Assembly (NCBI RefSeq): GCF_910592395.1
Contig: NC_088324.1
Location: 2,482,001-2,546,000, forward strand
Direction of reading: 5' to 3'
Length of the DNA stretch: 64,000 bases
Source of the DNA: Lineus longissimus
Taxonomy: Eukaryota > Nemertea > Pilidiophora > Heteronemertea > Lineidae
The translations under genes and the position numbers were made by a program. Positions 38,101 to 47,281 of the stretch are shown piece after piece (position 1 is the first letter of the stretch; each line of letters begins with the position of its first letter). The notes below the pieces were generated by a model, which saw only the letters and a list, made by a program, of their open reading frames with translations, was not told the origin of the DNA and made no database searches.

Positions 38101-39400
38101 GATACATTACGTGAAGATGGTGAATACTGGAACAACCTTGTTGATTCCATGCCAAGAAGGATGGAAGAATGTATCCAGAGACGGGGTCACTGGATAAAGT
38201 ACTGAAACTGACTGTTAGATGCATGTGACGGTTCTGATCACTCAGATTGAGATACAGGCATCTTGCTACACTGCACTGCATGTTCTTACTTTTTTTGATA
38301 ATAAAGTTTTCTTGAAATAATATCAAACTATTTTTATTTATTTCCATGATAAGCACAAAAGTGTGGCGTCTTTAAATGTCATGGTATTTAAGGACACCAC
38401 ATCCTTAAGGGCGGATGTAGGATTTTTGAAAAGGGTGGGCGGACATTTAGGGCGAAGCTCGAACCTGCGAGCACCGAAGGTGCGAAGCCCCGGGAGATTT
38501 CCAAAATTTTGAAATCTAGATGCCTTTACGACGCGATTTCCCATCGTGGACTGAAATTGTGCTGTCACCAATGAAGTTGCTGGGTCGTTTCGGGAAAATG
38601 TCGGGTTGCTGAAAAAATAAGGGCGGGGGGGGGGGGTTGCGTGCGCCCCTGGCTTTGCCCTGATGTCCACACCCGCCTTTTCAAAAAAAACTGGATCTGC
38701 GCCTGTGTGACGCCCATTTTATGACGTTATCTGCACCATGCCGATCAGAATGAGGAAGTCGTTGACTACATTAATTCTGTGGCAAAGCGAGAAGTCGACC
38801 ATAGCCAATTATGTCAGTTTCAACATGCAGCCCGAGTGTTAATTCCTTATTGGCTGAGGTTTTGAATGGGGGTGGAAATGTTGTTAACATTGATGTATTG
38901 TAAACGCGAGGGTAAAGTAATATTGGTGAACCCATTGTCCAGCTGCCAAATCCAGGCCTGGGAGAGCTATTCATAGGCATATTAAACAAGGCCATTGAAA
39001 TGGTGACATGATTCCGGTTGTCTGGGCCAGGTGAATAATATCAAGGGGGCATCTCCGCAGTAGAAGACCGGGTAACAAAACCCTTTTGCACAAATGGGTT
39101 AATAAGTTGCAGATTCAAGTGAAAACTGTGGAATTTCTTAGATATTCACTCATAACTCAACAGAAGCTTCCAGTCAATATAAAATTTGCCCCCAAAAAAT
39201 GCGTGATAAAAAAGTTGATTTTGGGACCTTTCATAAATCGAAAAAATTGACTTATAGGTAAAATAGCAAATTTCCAAGTGGTAGATATCATGATGCACAA
39301 CTAAATGCCCTATCAAATGCAGCAAACCGCATTGATTTATCACCAGCCGTTTTCAAGAAAATTTGATTTTTGTGTGTCCATTTACTTTTTTGAAGGACTG
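35117..39400 (+). mobile_element. Complete Tc1/mariner-like transposon, 4.3 kb
   Basis: Begins CAGTCCTTCAAAAAAGTAAA and ends with the inverse, TTTACTTTTTTGAAGGACTG; TA flanks it at 35115-35116 and 39401-39402, as expected for this superfamily. The inverted repeats are about 120 bp at high identity and recognisable to roughly 200 bp. Inside is a two-intron transposase gene. 38206-39190 is noncoding filler with a GC-rich patch of GAA-loop hairpins and a G-run near 38624. At over 4 kb it is unusually long for Tc1. Confidence 0.85.
35953..38205 (+). CDS. Tc1-like transposase (DD34E), three exons, intact
   Basis: Exons 35953-36366, 37186-37502 and 37911-38205 join in phase to 341 residues plus stop, the normal Tc1 length. 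Exon 1 has the paired-like helix-turn-helix region (LREDGLSYRDIAGHLGIS, then a GRPR linker and a second helix-turn-helix around LLNRQTIRNRLSAEGL). Exon 2 starts the catalytic core with VIFSDEKTY (first Asp). The second Asp (FQQD) sits at the exon 2 end and the Glu (LNPIEN) is 34 residues later in exon 3. The start was chosen at MPRWRG, though an in-frame ATG exists at 35854. Introns are 819 and 408 bp. All catalytic residues are present, so it could be functional. Confidence 0.85.
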
Positions 39401-41268
39401 TACATGTATATATAGACTCTTAAGGCCTACCTGTGCCCAAATGTAGGATTGTGACCTAGACTATTGGCCTTGGCCTTTATGTAGTGTACATCATTACATA
39501 ATAAGCCTCTACGGCGATTGAAGCATTTATAATAATAATTTATTGTAAAAAACCTCCAAATAAGGAGTAGACAACACGAATATGCAATAAAAATCATACA
39601 CAGAGAACAAATAAAAAAGCGATCAAAAGGGTGAAAGTAAAAGCTTCAATAGTTTATGGCTTTTCCGGTTTAGATTGGCACATAAGGTTTTTACCGAATC
39701 GACAATTCCATTTTCCTCCCTGGTGATACGTCTAGGCCTACATGTTGGATTTACAAACAGGACATTGGCGGCAGAGAGGCCCGACGAACTAAACACTCGG
39801 TTACACAGGGTACCCTTAATTTTTCTCGTGCCAATGACGACGTCTCGTGCTTTACAATCGATGGAGAGAATCCTTCTTAAAAGTCCAATTTGTTTCTGTT
39901 CGATTACTTTCCGCGGGTTGTCAATATCTAATGCCCTTAATAGATGGCTATGATGACAAAATTTCGATAAACCAAAGCATCTTTTGATCACCCCTTTACA
40001 TTTAAATAATGACACAATAGGCCATTAATAGGCCTATCGAGGGTAGTCGTTCTTAAAGAGATGTGGTTGCCTTGAAGAATAATTTAAAACCAAAACTGGT
40101 TTTCAGCCTGAAAGGGTTAAAATACCTGCATGGCCCTCACCGAGTCTCAAAATGTGCTAATAAATCGAAGTGGAATCGGTGACATGCAAAGAATGTATTT
40201 CGAGTACGTATAGAAAAACTCAAACGGATTTTGCCACCCTTGTTACAGTTTGCGGGAGGGTATGGACCTCCCGCAAAAAATCTGCACTTTGCGAGGTAGT
40301 CGCAAACGGTTTGCGAGATCGGAAGGGTTGCGGGTCTTTCGAAAATACTGTGCAAACTTTACGTTGCGATTGCGATCCTCTTGCGTGATCGCTAAATTAG
40401 CGTCTAAGTTGCGATGCTTAGCCTTCATAAATAAGAAATATTGCGTTGCGAGGTCTTTTCCTGCCCGCAAACATTGCGTGCCTTTCGTAAATATGGACCC
40501 TGATCTGCACCAGACTGTTGAACAGGAATTAAGTAGGCACATTTTTAACGACCGGGACATGTACGCTAAACAGTAGGCTGAATCGGCTGAAGTATGGCGA
40601 AGTCTGCATTGAAGCTTACGTTATCGTAGGCTCTTTCTTGAATTGCCTGTCCCCGCTGCAAGTTTGTTTCAATTCGTGATGATACACAAAAACACTTCAA
40701 CCGATCTTGATTGAAGAATCAAAACATTAGGAACGTGTTTATTGTATGATACCACCAAATTACTCACTGTTGTTGCGGACTCTTGTTAGTTGAAGTTGCT
40801 GTCAGTGATATTGAAGTCTTTGACAATCGAACTACTTTTGTGATCTGTCGTATACTCCGTGCTGTTGTGAACGCTGGATATTGAGATTGGTCAGTGTTAT
40901 TGGTGATCTCTCGCATGAAAAACTGCTTTTATGATATGTTGAATATTTTCCGTGGCACGCCTTTGTGATCTCTGAGAATGCTTTGGCAATAAGTTCGATA
41001 TTACTCACTTCTGCTGTAAATTGCGAAATCTGATGGCAGTGCTGTTTGTGATCGTTGACAATCGGACCGCTCCGAGCCTTCATGTTGGTATAAAGTGTCT
41101 ATGCAGGCATTTCTGGTTGATGGGATATACAGGACGGTGTATACAGCCACGATATGCAGACAAATTCGGTTAAAATGAACTGAAGGGTAACAAGTTATTT
41201 TATAACATGTATAAGGAATACAAACATTGGACCAAAAAGTTGAGTTGGTGTTGATGTGTTGGCTGAGG

Positions 41269-41274
41269 AGCGGT
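41269..41274. other. Left target-site duplicate of the Polinton
   Basis: AGCGGT, identical to 60010-60015 and present once in the empty sites 3997-4002 and 27403-27408. Six-bp duplicates are the rule for Polintons. Confidence 0.95.
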
Positions 41275-41517
41275 AGAATATATGTATTGTGGTGGTAGGA
41301 ATATAGGTATTTTGAAGCTATTTTGACAAAAGCCCTTACAGGGCTTTTGCCCCAAATTAGCCTACAACCCCAAAGAACCAATCCACCACAATACATATAT
41401 TCTATCATTCTTCAGTGAAGCGTTGCAATGAAATGGTTCATTCATGAGATTCCCAGTGAAGCGTTGCAATGAAATGGTCAGTGAAATGGTGAGGGAATAC
41501 TAGAGCTCAATGGGTTA
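41275..41517 (+). repeat. Left terminal inverted repeat with foldback end
   Basis: Matches 59767-60009 in inverse orientation. The outer 130 bp is self-complementary: AGAATATATGTATTGTGGTG at 41275 pairs with its exact inverse ending at 41404, and between them CAAAAGCCCT-TAC-AGGGCTTTTG (about 41327-41349) forms a central arm. The inner part has two direct copies of CAGTGAAGCGTTGCAATG (about 41415 and 41453). Confidence 0.9.
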
Positions 41518-41589
41518 TTCCATTAAAATAAATGGCCTTTTTACTGTCTTCATTAACCAAAATTCAAGGAAAAAATTCAAGTAAATTAA

Positions 41590-42981
41590 ATGTATTATCC
41601 AATAGCAAATCAACATAAAAGTAAATTCACCTATGACTTCTTTAATTTAGAAGTAACTGTTAATACTAATAACTTCTTCCGCCTACAAGAAACTAAGATA
41701 ACACCTGGGTTTTTGAGCCTGAAAAATAAGAAAGACTGTCTGCGACTGGAAAAGAATCCATTATCGTTTTACCAGAACCAATTTAACATGGCTGTTTGGT
41801 TTGCTACAACAGGTTGTGGTATTTCAATAGACGATCACTTGAATCACAGTGACCCATTGTTAAGGTCAATTTACAGGTTTCATGTTTACTATCAAATATC
41901 GAAGATCATGAAGAATCTAGAGATACCAATTCCAGGTGAAAGTGATTTTAATGAGACAAATAATAACATTAACCGTAGGAAACTAGGAGGGTTATTGAGT
42001 GAATTTGGTTTAAAAGACGAATATGATTTCTCGGTGTTTGAAAATAACGGTGGTTGGAGGTCATGGAGTGTACCGGATTACAACCCGAACATAACTGATC
42101 CCGGATATTACATCAATGATTCTAAAATCAATTTCTTCCTCATGCAAGTTCATGAAAATAGAATGCCACCGATGTTCAGTAAAGACTGGGATGCTGGAAT
42201 GGCTAATTTCAAATATCCAGATATTTTCATCAAGGATCATGTCAGGAGACACAAGAATGTATTTGATGTAATTACACAAAATGAATGTCAAACCTATCAA
42301 CAATTCATGATATTTAAATCAAATGGTTTCTCTAATCCTGGAATAGAGAGGTTAAATGATACAATAAGAACATATGTTTACTGTATTCTGGGTGCTCAGG
42401 CGTTGACCAGAACACCAATAATTGGAGTACCGGGTACAGAATTGGATGCACAGAAGGAATTTAACAAACTATTAAAGGACTCGATTAATCAACATCCTGA
42501 TATTCCCACTTCAATTCAAAGATACCAAAAAGCAGTGAGTGACACTCATACAAGACTAGATTATGTAATAGCACCAGGATTGTATGTCATAGGATCAAAT
42601 ATGGTACTCGTTATTGGTAAGCTGGATAACTACAATAATAACATTTTAATAGCACCAAAAAATGCTAAACCCGGTAAGAATGACATTAACCACAAAAAGA
42701 CCTTACCACCACCACTGATGGAAGGAAATAGTTCTAAGAAAATAAGAGTTAAGAGTAGCGTTGGTACTGTCAAGACGGACTTCGTCCTGAGAGCAAAGCT
42801 CGAGACCAGTCATAAACCAAAGAGTAATGTTGATACACCAAAAACAACTGAAACCTCAAAGAATACTCCTACTACTACTAAACTTGACACCAAAGTTGAG
42901 AAGGTGGATGATACTCATGAAACAATTAAATTCATGCTTTACTCAGTTGTTGGTACATTGATTGTTTTTATGGTTAGATAA
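41590..42981 (+). CDS. Conserved Polinton protein with C-terminal membrane anchor (463 aa)
   Basis: A family I recognise from Polinton-like loci in cnidarians and other invertebrates, of unknown function. Recurring landmarks are SFYQNQFNMAVWFATTGCG (near residue 60), RSIYRFHVYYQ, ERLNDTIRTYVYCILGAQA and the Tyr/Pro-rich end of the globular part. The last 20 residues are hydrophobic (MLYSVVGTLIVFMV), after a Lys/Thr-rich linker that contains one 29-bp hairpin repeat (42776-42804, read as TDFVLRAKLET). A membrane-anchored virion or assembly protein is plausible but inferred. The ATG sits in AAATTAAATG, the element's usual start context. The next gene follows after 10 bp. Confidence 0.7.
   Translation: MYYPIANQHKSKFTYDFFNLEVTVNTNNFFRLQETKITPGFLSLKNKKDCLRLEKNPLSFYQNQFNMAVWFATTGCGISIDDHLNHSDPLLRSIYRFHVYYQISKIMKNLEIPIPGESDFNETNNNINRRKLGGLLSEFGLKDEYDFSVFENNGGWRSWSVPDYNPNITDPGYYINDSKINFFLMQVHENRMPPMFSKDWDAGMANFKYPDIFIKDHVRRHKNVFDVITQNECQTYQQFMIFKSNGFSNPGIERLNDTIRTYVYCILGAQALTRTPIIGVPGTELDAQKEFNKLLKDSINQHPDIPTSIQRYQKAVSDTHTRLDYVIAPGLYVIGSNMVLVIGKLDNYNNNILIAPKNAKPGKNDINHKKTLPPPLMEGNSSKKIRVKSSVGTVKTDFVLRAKLETSHKPKSNVDTPKTTETSKNTPTTTKLDTKVEKVDDTHETIKFMLYSVVGTLIVFMVR
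42776..42804 (+). repeat. Half-palindrome hairpin repeat (29 bp)
   Basis: GGAC-TTC-GTCC followed by GAGC-AAA-GCTC; lies in frame in the linker of the 463-aa protein. Confidence 0.85.
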
Positions 42982-42991
42982 ATAAGTAATT

Positions 42992-44605
42992 ATGGCTGAA
43001 GGAGGTGAAAATTATGAAATGGATGATTACGATTCACAATCATCATCATCATCATCAGGAACTTTTGAACAAATTCTAGAAATGAGAAAGGATGATTTAA
43101 TTAATCAATATATTCACGCAAGATACAACACAGGTGAAATCAATAGAACTTTTCAAGATGACGGCACAACATACAACACAGGAGGTGAATATATCCAAAT
43201 GGATGAGATAGATCCTAATACAGGTGAAATCAATAGAACTTTTCAAGATGACGGCACAACATACAACACAGGAGGTGAAAATCTTACTACTGAAACTTCA
43301 TTCAGTACACCAGAAAGAGTAAGAGGTATTGTCCCTGAATTGATGGAAAAGGAGTTAAGTTACGATACAATAGAGGATAAACTTGATAAAGCATTGGGAG
43401 GATCAAACTGGAATTATGACAAGAAAAAATTGAGTAATCTTTCACCACACATTAGTTACAATGGAAACAAACTTTATTACAATCCGAGAAATTCTGAATT
43501 TGATTTGATAAAAGATAAACGAGGAAACAAACATTTATTTGAATATCCTGATAAAAATGGAGAAAAGATAAAGTTTATTCCTTTAACTAAGGATAATGGA
43601 AGCTTCTATGCTGAAGGCACATTAAAGACTAAGTTTGGTACTAGATTTGCTGACATGATTAGAGGTATGATTGCACCTGACCCACCAGTAAGGGAACCTA
43701 CATTAGTAACCCCTGAAACACAGGCAGTAATTAATGAGGTAAACAGTTCAAACAAACCAATAGATAAACTGATAGATTCTAATGATGATGAACTTAAAAC
43801 ACTGGGTTTTACTGAAAATGCCTTGAGAGAACTTAGAGGGTTAAAACAGGCTGGTGATGATCTAGCTACAGTAAAGAGGGATAAGGACATGCAAATACAA
43901 GAACTAGAAAAAAAAATTCATGATTTAACAAGAGACTATGTAAAGTCTGTAGAAGAAGATACTGAAGATAAAGGAGAGTTGAAAAAGCAAATAGATGAAC
44001 TAAATGACAAATTGCATGAGGAACAGTCAAAGGTATGGAGGTTAGACAATGACAGGGAGTCACAAACTAGAAGAATTAAACGTTTAATTGTTGATGTTCT
44101 AAAGAAACCAGATTCAACTATTCCTCTGAAGGACATAATAAAGTTACTTTTTAAGACGTATGGTGTAACTATTAGCGCCATAATAACAGCTGTTGTAATG
44201 ACATTTACAACTCTAGGTCTTAGTATCAGTAGTGCTTTAAGTGGTGCCACTAAATCTGTAAAACCAACTCCAGGACCAGGACCATCTCCAGGACCAGACC
44301 CAACTCCAGGACCTACACCAGAACCAGGACCAAAACCATCAATACCAGATAAAGTAAAAGAAGGTCTCAAGAAGTTTGCTGAATGGCTAAAAGAACTAGC
44401 CAAGAAATCAGCTGCGGCTTTACCGGGAATCATCGGTTCTATCGTATCATTTCTCCTGAAAACAATTGGTGCAGTTGTTGGCTTTCTAGCTGAACATCTG
44501 ATCATAGCAGTTATTGCTATTGTGAGCTCCATAATTTATGGTTTAATTGGGGGTGTTAAAGCCTTAAAATCACGTAAAACAGTAAAATCACGTAAAAGGT
44601 CTTAG
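42992..44605 (+). CDS. Conserved Polinton coiled-coil/membrane protein (537 aa)
   Basis: The N-terminal part has a Ser run and two direct copies of an NTGEINRTFQDDGTTYNTGG unit (residues about 46-90). A central globular region is followed by a coiled coil (about 285-355, heptads around VKRDKDMQIQELEKKIHDL), a hydrophobic segment near 385-415 (VTISAIITAVVMTFTTLGL), a Pro-Gly linker (PGPGPSPGPDP type) and two C-terminal membrane segments ending in a basic tail. The C-terminal block, KKFAEWLKELAKKSAAALPG and the hydrophobic segments after it, is shared by many animal Polinton proteins of unknown function. I infer a virion membrane-active or structural protein. Confidence 0.7.
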   Translation: MAEGGENYEMDDYDSQSSSSSSGTFEQILEMRKDDLINQYIHARYNTGEINRTFQDDGTTYNTGGEYIQMDEIDPNTGEINRTFQDDGTTYNTGGENLTTETSFSTPERVRGIVPELMEKELSYDTIEDKLDKALGGSNWNYDKKKLSNLSPHISYNGNKLYYNPRNSEFDLIKDKRGNKHLFEYPDKNGEKIKFIPLTKDNGSFYAEGTLKTKFGTRFADMIRGMIAPDPPVREPTLVTPETQAVINEVNSSNKPIDKLIDSNDDELKTLGFTENALRELRGLKQAGDDLATVKRDKDMQIQELEKKIHDLTRDYVKSVEEDTEDKGELKKQIDELNDKLHEEQSKVWRLDNDRESQTRRIKRLIVDVLKKPDSTIPLKDIIKLLFKTYGVTISAIITAVVMTFTTLGLSISSALSGATKSVKPTPGPGPSPGPDPTPGPTPEPGPKPSIPDKVKEGLKKFAEWLKELAKKSAAALPGIIGSIVSFLLKTIGAVVGFLAEHLIIAVIAIVSSIIYGLIGGVKALKSRKTVKSRKRS

Positions 44606-44652
44606 GTGACCTTCTATCAAAACAATGTTTAAAAAATAATTATTATGTAAAT

Positions 44653-45792
44653 ATGAATAAATACATCTCATTAAAAGACTATTATTCTAGTGAGTCGGAC
44701 TTCGTCCTGAGAGCAGAGCTCGAGTGGAACAATGAGAATCTTAAAGGATACATTCGTCCTAGGGTTATGGATCGAGCAGAGCTCTCTGGACGAAGTCTGA
44801 CTAGGACAAAGTCCCGAGAGCAAAGCTCGACTCGAGCAGAGCTCTCAGGACGAAGTCTGACTGAGACAGGCAAAGTAGTCCTGCCAAGAATGAAAGAATA
44901 TGACGTCAGTACCAACACTAATGCTCAATTCTGCCGTAATTGTAAAAGGTGGACACTTTTTGAGTATCAAAAAAACTTGAATTCAGCAAGGTACGCAGCT
45001 AAAACTGTGAAGTATCAATTCTGCACCAATTGCAATTCGACTACTTACGACGATGATTTTAAAACTCTTGAGATCAATATTGACAACAAGACACGTTACT
45101 TTGACAGTATTCTAAGGAAACTTGGATGGAGTCGGCTGTCCGAATCGGCAGTTAAGTATTTAAAGGACTTTGTGGAAGGGTATTTACAGTGCTACTTTTC
45201 AAGTCACAGAAAATGTCTTAGTAAGCAGAGATATGAAAGTACTCTTCAGTCAGCCCTAAAAATGGGTATTAACACTCTCCCCTCTAAGTTATGTAACCAA
45301 GGGTTACATGGTGAAGCCATGCTTTTTAAATTTCACTGTGGGGAATATGATTGGTTTCTTGCCATTGAATTTATTAACAGGGCAATTGGTAAACCGCAAT
45401 TAACCGATGAGAATATCACTGACCTTAGACTAGTGTACTATGCTTTCCTTAGATTTCTGCATTACTGTGGTGTCAAGGTCACCATTAACTACAAGGTATT
45501 TTTACACCAAGCCTTTAAAACGCTGAAAATTGATTATGTAATATTTACACCTTTTTTAACCAACAAGGAGCGAGTAAATGATTTGGAGAGATTATGGTAT
45601 GATTTCACTCAAAGTATTTTCTTCCAGAATTACAAGGTTGAGAAGGAATATGACCAGGATATTGACAAGCAGTTTGACGTTTTATTGGGTGCCAGTGCAG
45701 GTCGAGACATTAACTGCATCAGTAGTATTAAGTTTACACCAGCCGGACTTCGTCCTGAGAGCTTAGCTCGAGCCAGTGTTAAGATGCAATAA
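44653..45792 (+). CDS. Zinc-ribbon protein, unrecognised (379 aa)
   Basis: I do not recognise the family. The first 75 residues are almost entirely translated hairpin repeats (44696-44724, 44772-44830, 44831-44859), giving RAELSGRS, SREQSS and similar peptides. A zinc-ribbon-like quartet follows (CRNCKRWTLF near residue 95, CTNCNSTTYD near 120), then a mostly helical domain with scattered aromatic residues and Cys. The C-terminus contains another half-repeat (45744-45772) just before the stop. The real domain is therefore about residues 75-365. It lies between conserved structural-type genes, but no role can be assigned. Confidence 0.6.
   Translation: MNKYISLKDYYSSESDFVLRAELEWNNENLKGYIRPRVMDRAELSGRSLTRTKSREQSSTRAELSGRSLTETGKVVLPRMKEYDVSTNTNAQFCRNCKRWTLFEYQKNLNSARYAAKTVKYQFCTNCNSTTYDDDFKTLEINIDNKTRYFDSILRKLGWSRLSESAVKYLKDFVEGYLQCYFSSHRKCLSKQRYESTLQSALKMGINTLPSKLCNQGLHGEAMLFKFHCGEYDWFLAIEFINRAIGKPQLTDENITDLRLVYYAFLRFLHYCGVKVTINYKVFLHQAFKTLKIDYVIFTPFLTNKERVNDLERLWYDFTQSIFFQNYKVEKEYDQDIDKQFDVLLGASAGRDINCISSIKFTPAGLRPESLARASVKMQ
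44696..44724 (+). repeat. Half-palindrome hairpin repeat (29 bp)
   Basis: GGAC-TTC-GTCC and GAGC-AGA-GCTC, in frame near the N-terminus of the zinc-ribbon gene. Confidence 0.85.
44772..44830. repeat. Full 59-bp palindromic hairpin repeat
   Basis: TCGAGC...GCTCGA ends, four three-base-loop hairpins arranged as an overall palindrome; inside coding sequence. A further half-unit follows at 44831-44859. Confidence 0.9.
45744..45772 (+). repeat. Half-palindrome hairpin repeat (29 bp)
   Basis: GGAC-TTC-GTCC and GAGC-TTA-GCTC at the 3' end of the zinc-ribbon gene, read in a different frame from the 44696 copy. A truncated sister (45917-45937) lies near the start of the next gene. Confidence 0.85.
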
Positions 45793-45843
45793 AGTTGTGA
45801 AAACAGCATTTTGCACTTAACAGTCATTTTTCCATAATTTTAA

Positions 45844-46665
45844 ATGAATAATCAGCAAATGAATAGTCAGACATCTGCAGTGATTGAACAACAGATGAAA
45901 CAGATTGGTGTTATGAGTCCTGAGAGCTTAGCTCGAGTTGGGGCTTCTAACCAACAGAACACTGGTAGTTACCAACAAAACAGAACTAACTTTCAACAGA
46001 ACTGCTCTACAAATCAACAAGTTTCAAACAAGCAGTTGAATAGTTCAAATTTAGTTAATCCTAGTCAAGGAATAGTTAATCCCAGTCAAGGAATAGTCAA
46101 TTCTAGTTGCCAACTAGGATCAACCAGCAATCAACAAAATTTGGACTATTTGACTGATAGTGGCCTTAAAGCCAAACAAGACTTAGAGATTCTAGTTGCA
46201 ACTGGTAAAAGCAAGGATTTCCTTAATAAACAAATAACTTTTAATGACTTAGATAATATGACTGAAAAAGAAATCTTAAAACATCATAGAATGTATGAAA
46301 CAAAGATGGCTGCCAGACTTAATGATTCTTTGGGTAAGACAGTAATTAAAGCTTACACTAAATTATCAAGGTGGTTATTACCAATAGATGATGAAGATAA
46401 TCTTTATCATGATCTTAGAAATGATTATTTGATAACTAACGAGTTGGATAAATGGCTTGGATGGTTGAGTTTGAGAATGGGTGCACTAACTGCACTTGCC
46501 TCAACAACACTTATTACTTTAGGTCATTGTCATGAGGAATCATCTATGAATACATCGAGTATGACTGCATCAAATATGAATACACCAAATATGACTGTCT
46601 CTGAATGTGACAAATCAATAGATGAAAGTCTAGATATCACAGGTAGTGATGATAAAGAAGACTAA
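45844..46665 (+). CDS. Conserved Polinton protein, Gln/Asn-rich N-terminus, membrane segment (273 aa)
   Basis: The first 100 residues are Gln/Asn-rich with a doubled NPSQGIVN motif and one truncated hairpin repeat. The conserved part starts near residue 115: FLNKQITFNDLDNMTEKEI, a helical block with RMYETKMAARLNDSLGKT, then LSRWLLPIDDEDNLYHDL and the hydrophobic LGWLSLRMGALTALASTTLI ending at a His/Cys pair. I recall this block from Polinton-like proteins of cnidarians, where it also lacks a known function. The tail is Met/Thr/Ser-rich and degenerate. The ATG context is TTTTAAATG. It probably belongs to the same structural cluster as its neighbours. Confidence 0.65.
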   Translation: MNNQQMNSQTSAVIEQQMKQIGVMSPESLARVGASNQQNTGSYQQNRTNFQQNCSTNQQVSNKQLNSSNLVNPSQGIVNPSQGIVNSSCQLGSTSNQQNLDYLTDSGLKAKQDLEILVATGKSKDFLNKQITFNDLDNMTEKEILKHHRMYETKMAARLNDSLGKTVIKAYTKLSRWLLPIDDEDNLYHDLRNDYLITNELDKWLGWLSLRMGALTALASTTLITLGHCHEESSMNTSSMTASNMNTPNMTVSECDKSIDESLDITGSDDKED

Positions 46666-46714
46666 ATTAACCTGGTTATGAGAACATAGTTCGAATTAAA
46701 TTCGGCCAAGATAA

Positions 46715-47281
46715 ATGGAACTTGAAACTGTAACTGATACTACTCGAGATATGCTCTCAGGACAAAGTCCGACTAGGACTACGTCCAGAGAACAAAGTTC
46801 GACTAAAGTTTCAGTGTCTAAGAAACCTCGATCAGAGAAACAATTAGCATGGTCTAGAGAACTGGGTAGAAGATCTAAGGAATTTAAGAGGATAAAAAAG
46901 GATAAGACGACATTTAAAGTACAGGACTCCTCACCAAAAAACAGAGTTGTGGAAAAGGAGGAAGAAGAAGTAGAGGAAGAAGAACCACAATCTCAAAATA
47001 CTGATGTATCACTGCGTGAATCTAGTAGTAATACTTATGTCTATGTACTAGGTTTAGGTGCCGTTATTTTAGCAGCATTAATTATGTTTAAGAAACTTCC
47101 TAAAAAAGTAAGTAAAGAGCAGCGATCAGGCTTGAATCGAGCTATGCTCTCAGGACAAAGTCCTAATCGAACTTTGTTCTCTGGACAAAGTCCGAATGAA
47201 GCAGTCATGAAGGGATCAATTAACCCTCTTGTTAAACCTGTAGTTAAAGAGAAGAAATGTACTATTCCTTTAATGGAATGA
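46715..47281 (+). CDS. Small basic single-pass membrane protein (188 aa)
   Basis: A full 59-bp hairpin repeat (46744-46802) supplies most of residues 10-30. Then comes a basic segment (KQLAWSRELGRRSKEFKRIK), an acidic Glu-rich run, and a membrane segment near residues 107-127 (YVYVLGLGAVILAALIMF) followed by KKLPKK. Another repeat pair (47137-47195) contributes AMLSGQSPN-type residues near the C-terminus. Basic small proteins with one membrane helix occur at this place in related elements, but I cannot name a function. Its 3' end overlaps the converging 320-aa gene by 20 bp. Confidence 0.55.
   Translation: MELETVTDTTRDMLSGQSPTRTTSREQSSTKVSVSKKPRSEKQLAWSRELGRRSKEFKRIKKDKTTFKVQDSSPKNRVVEKEEEEVEEEEPQSQNTDVSLRESSSNTYVYVLGLGAVILAALIMFKKLPKKVSKEQRSGLNRAMLSGQSPNRTLFSGQSPNEAVMKGSINPLVKPVVKEKKCTIPLME
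46744..46802. repeat. Full 59-bp palindromic hairpin repeat
   Basis: Same architecture and exact length as the other full copies. The outer right stem is GAAC-AAA-GTTC instead of GAGC-AAA-GCTC, keeping pairing within that hairpin. Confidence 0.9.
47137..47195. repeat. Two half-repeats in direct order
   Basis: TCGAGC-TAT-GCTCTC plus GGAC-AAA-GTCC, then TCGAAC-TTT-GTTCTC plus GGAC-AAA-GTCC, separated by TAA. The second has the GAAC/GTTC stem variant. Both are translated in frame in the 188-aa protein. Confidence 0.85.

Larger units (their letters stand above)
34408..40500. mobile_element. PIF/Harbinger-type element interrupted by a Tc1-like transposon
   Basis: The left end has GGGTCCATATTTA at 34408 and again, with ACGAAAGGCACGCAAT, at 34440; the right end is ATTGCGTGCCTTTCGTAAAT followed by ATGGACCC, ending at 40500. 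The duplicated terminal motif at 34408-34439 looks like a small local expansion. Both arms are rich in TTGCG motifs. A truncated HARBI1-like frame lies just left of the Tc1 insertion. The right arm (39401-40500) has no recognisable gene. I cannot make out a clean 3-bp target duplicate. Confidence 0.7.

Noticed and set aside
43936-44532. Long minus-strand open frame inside the 537-aa gene
   Set aside because: It is the antisense shadow of the Pro-Gly linker and hydrophobic segments of the real gene.
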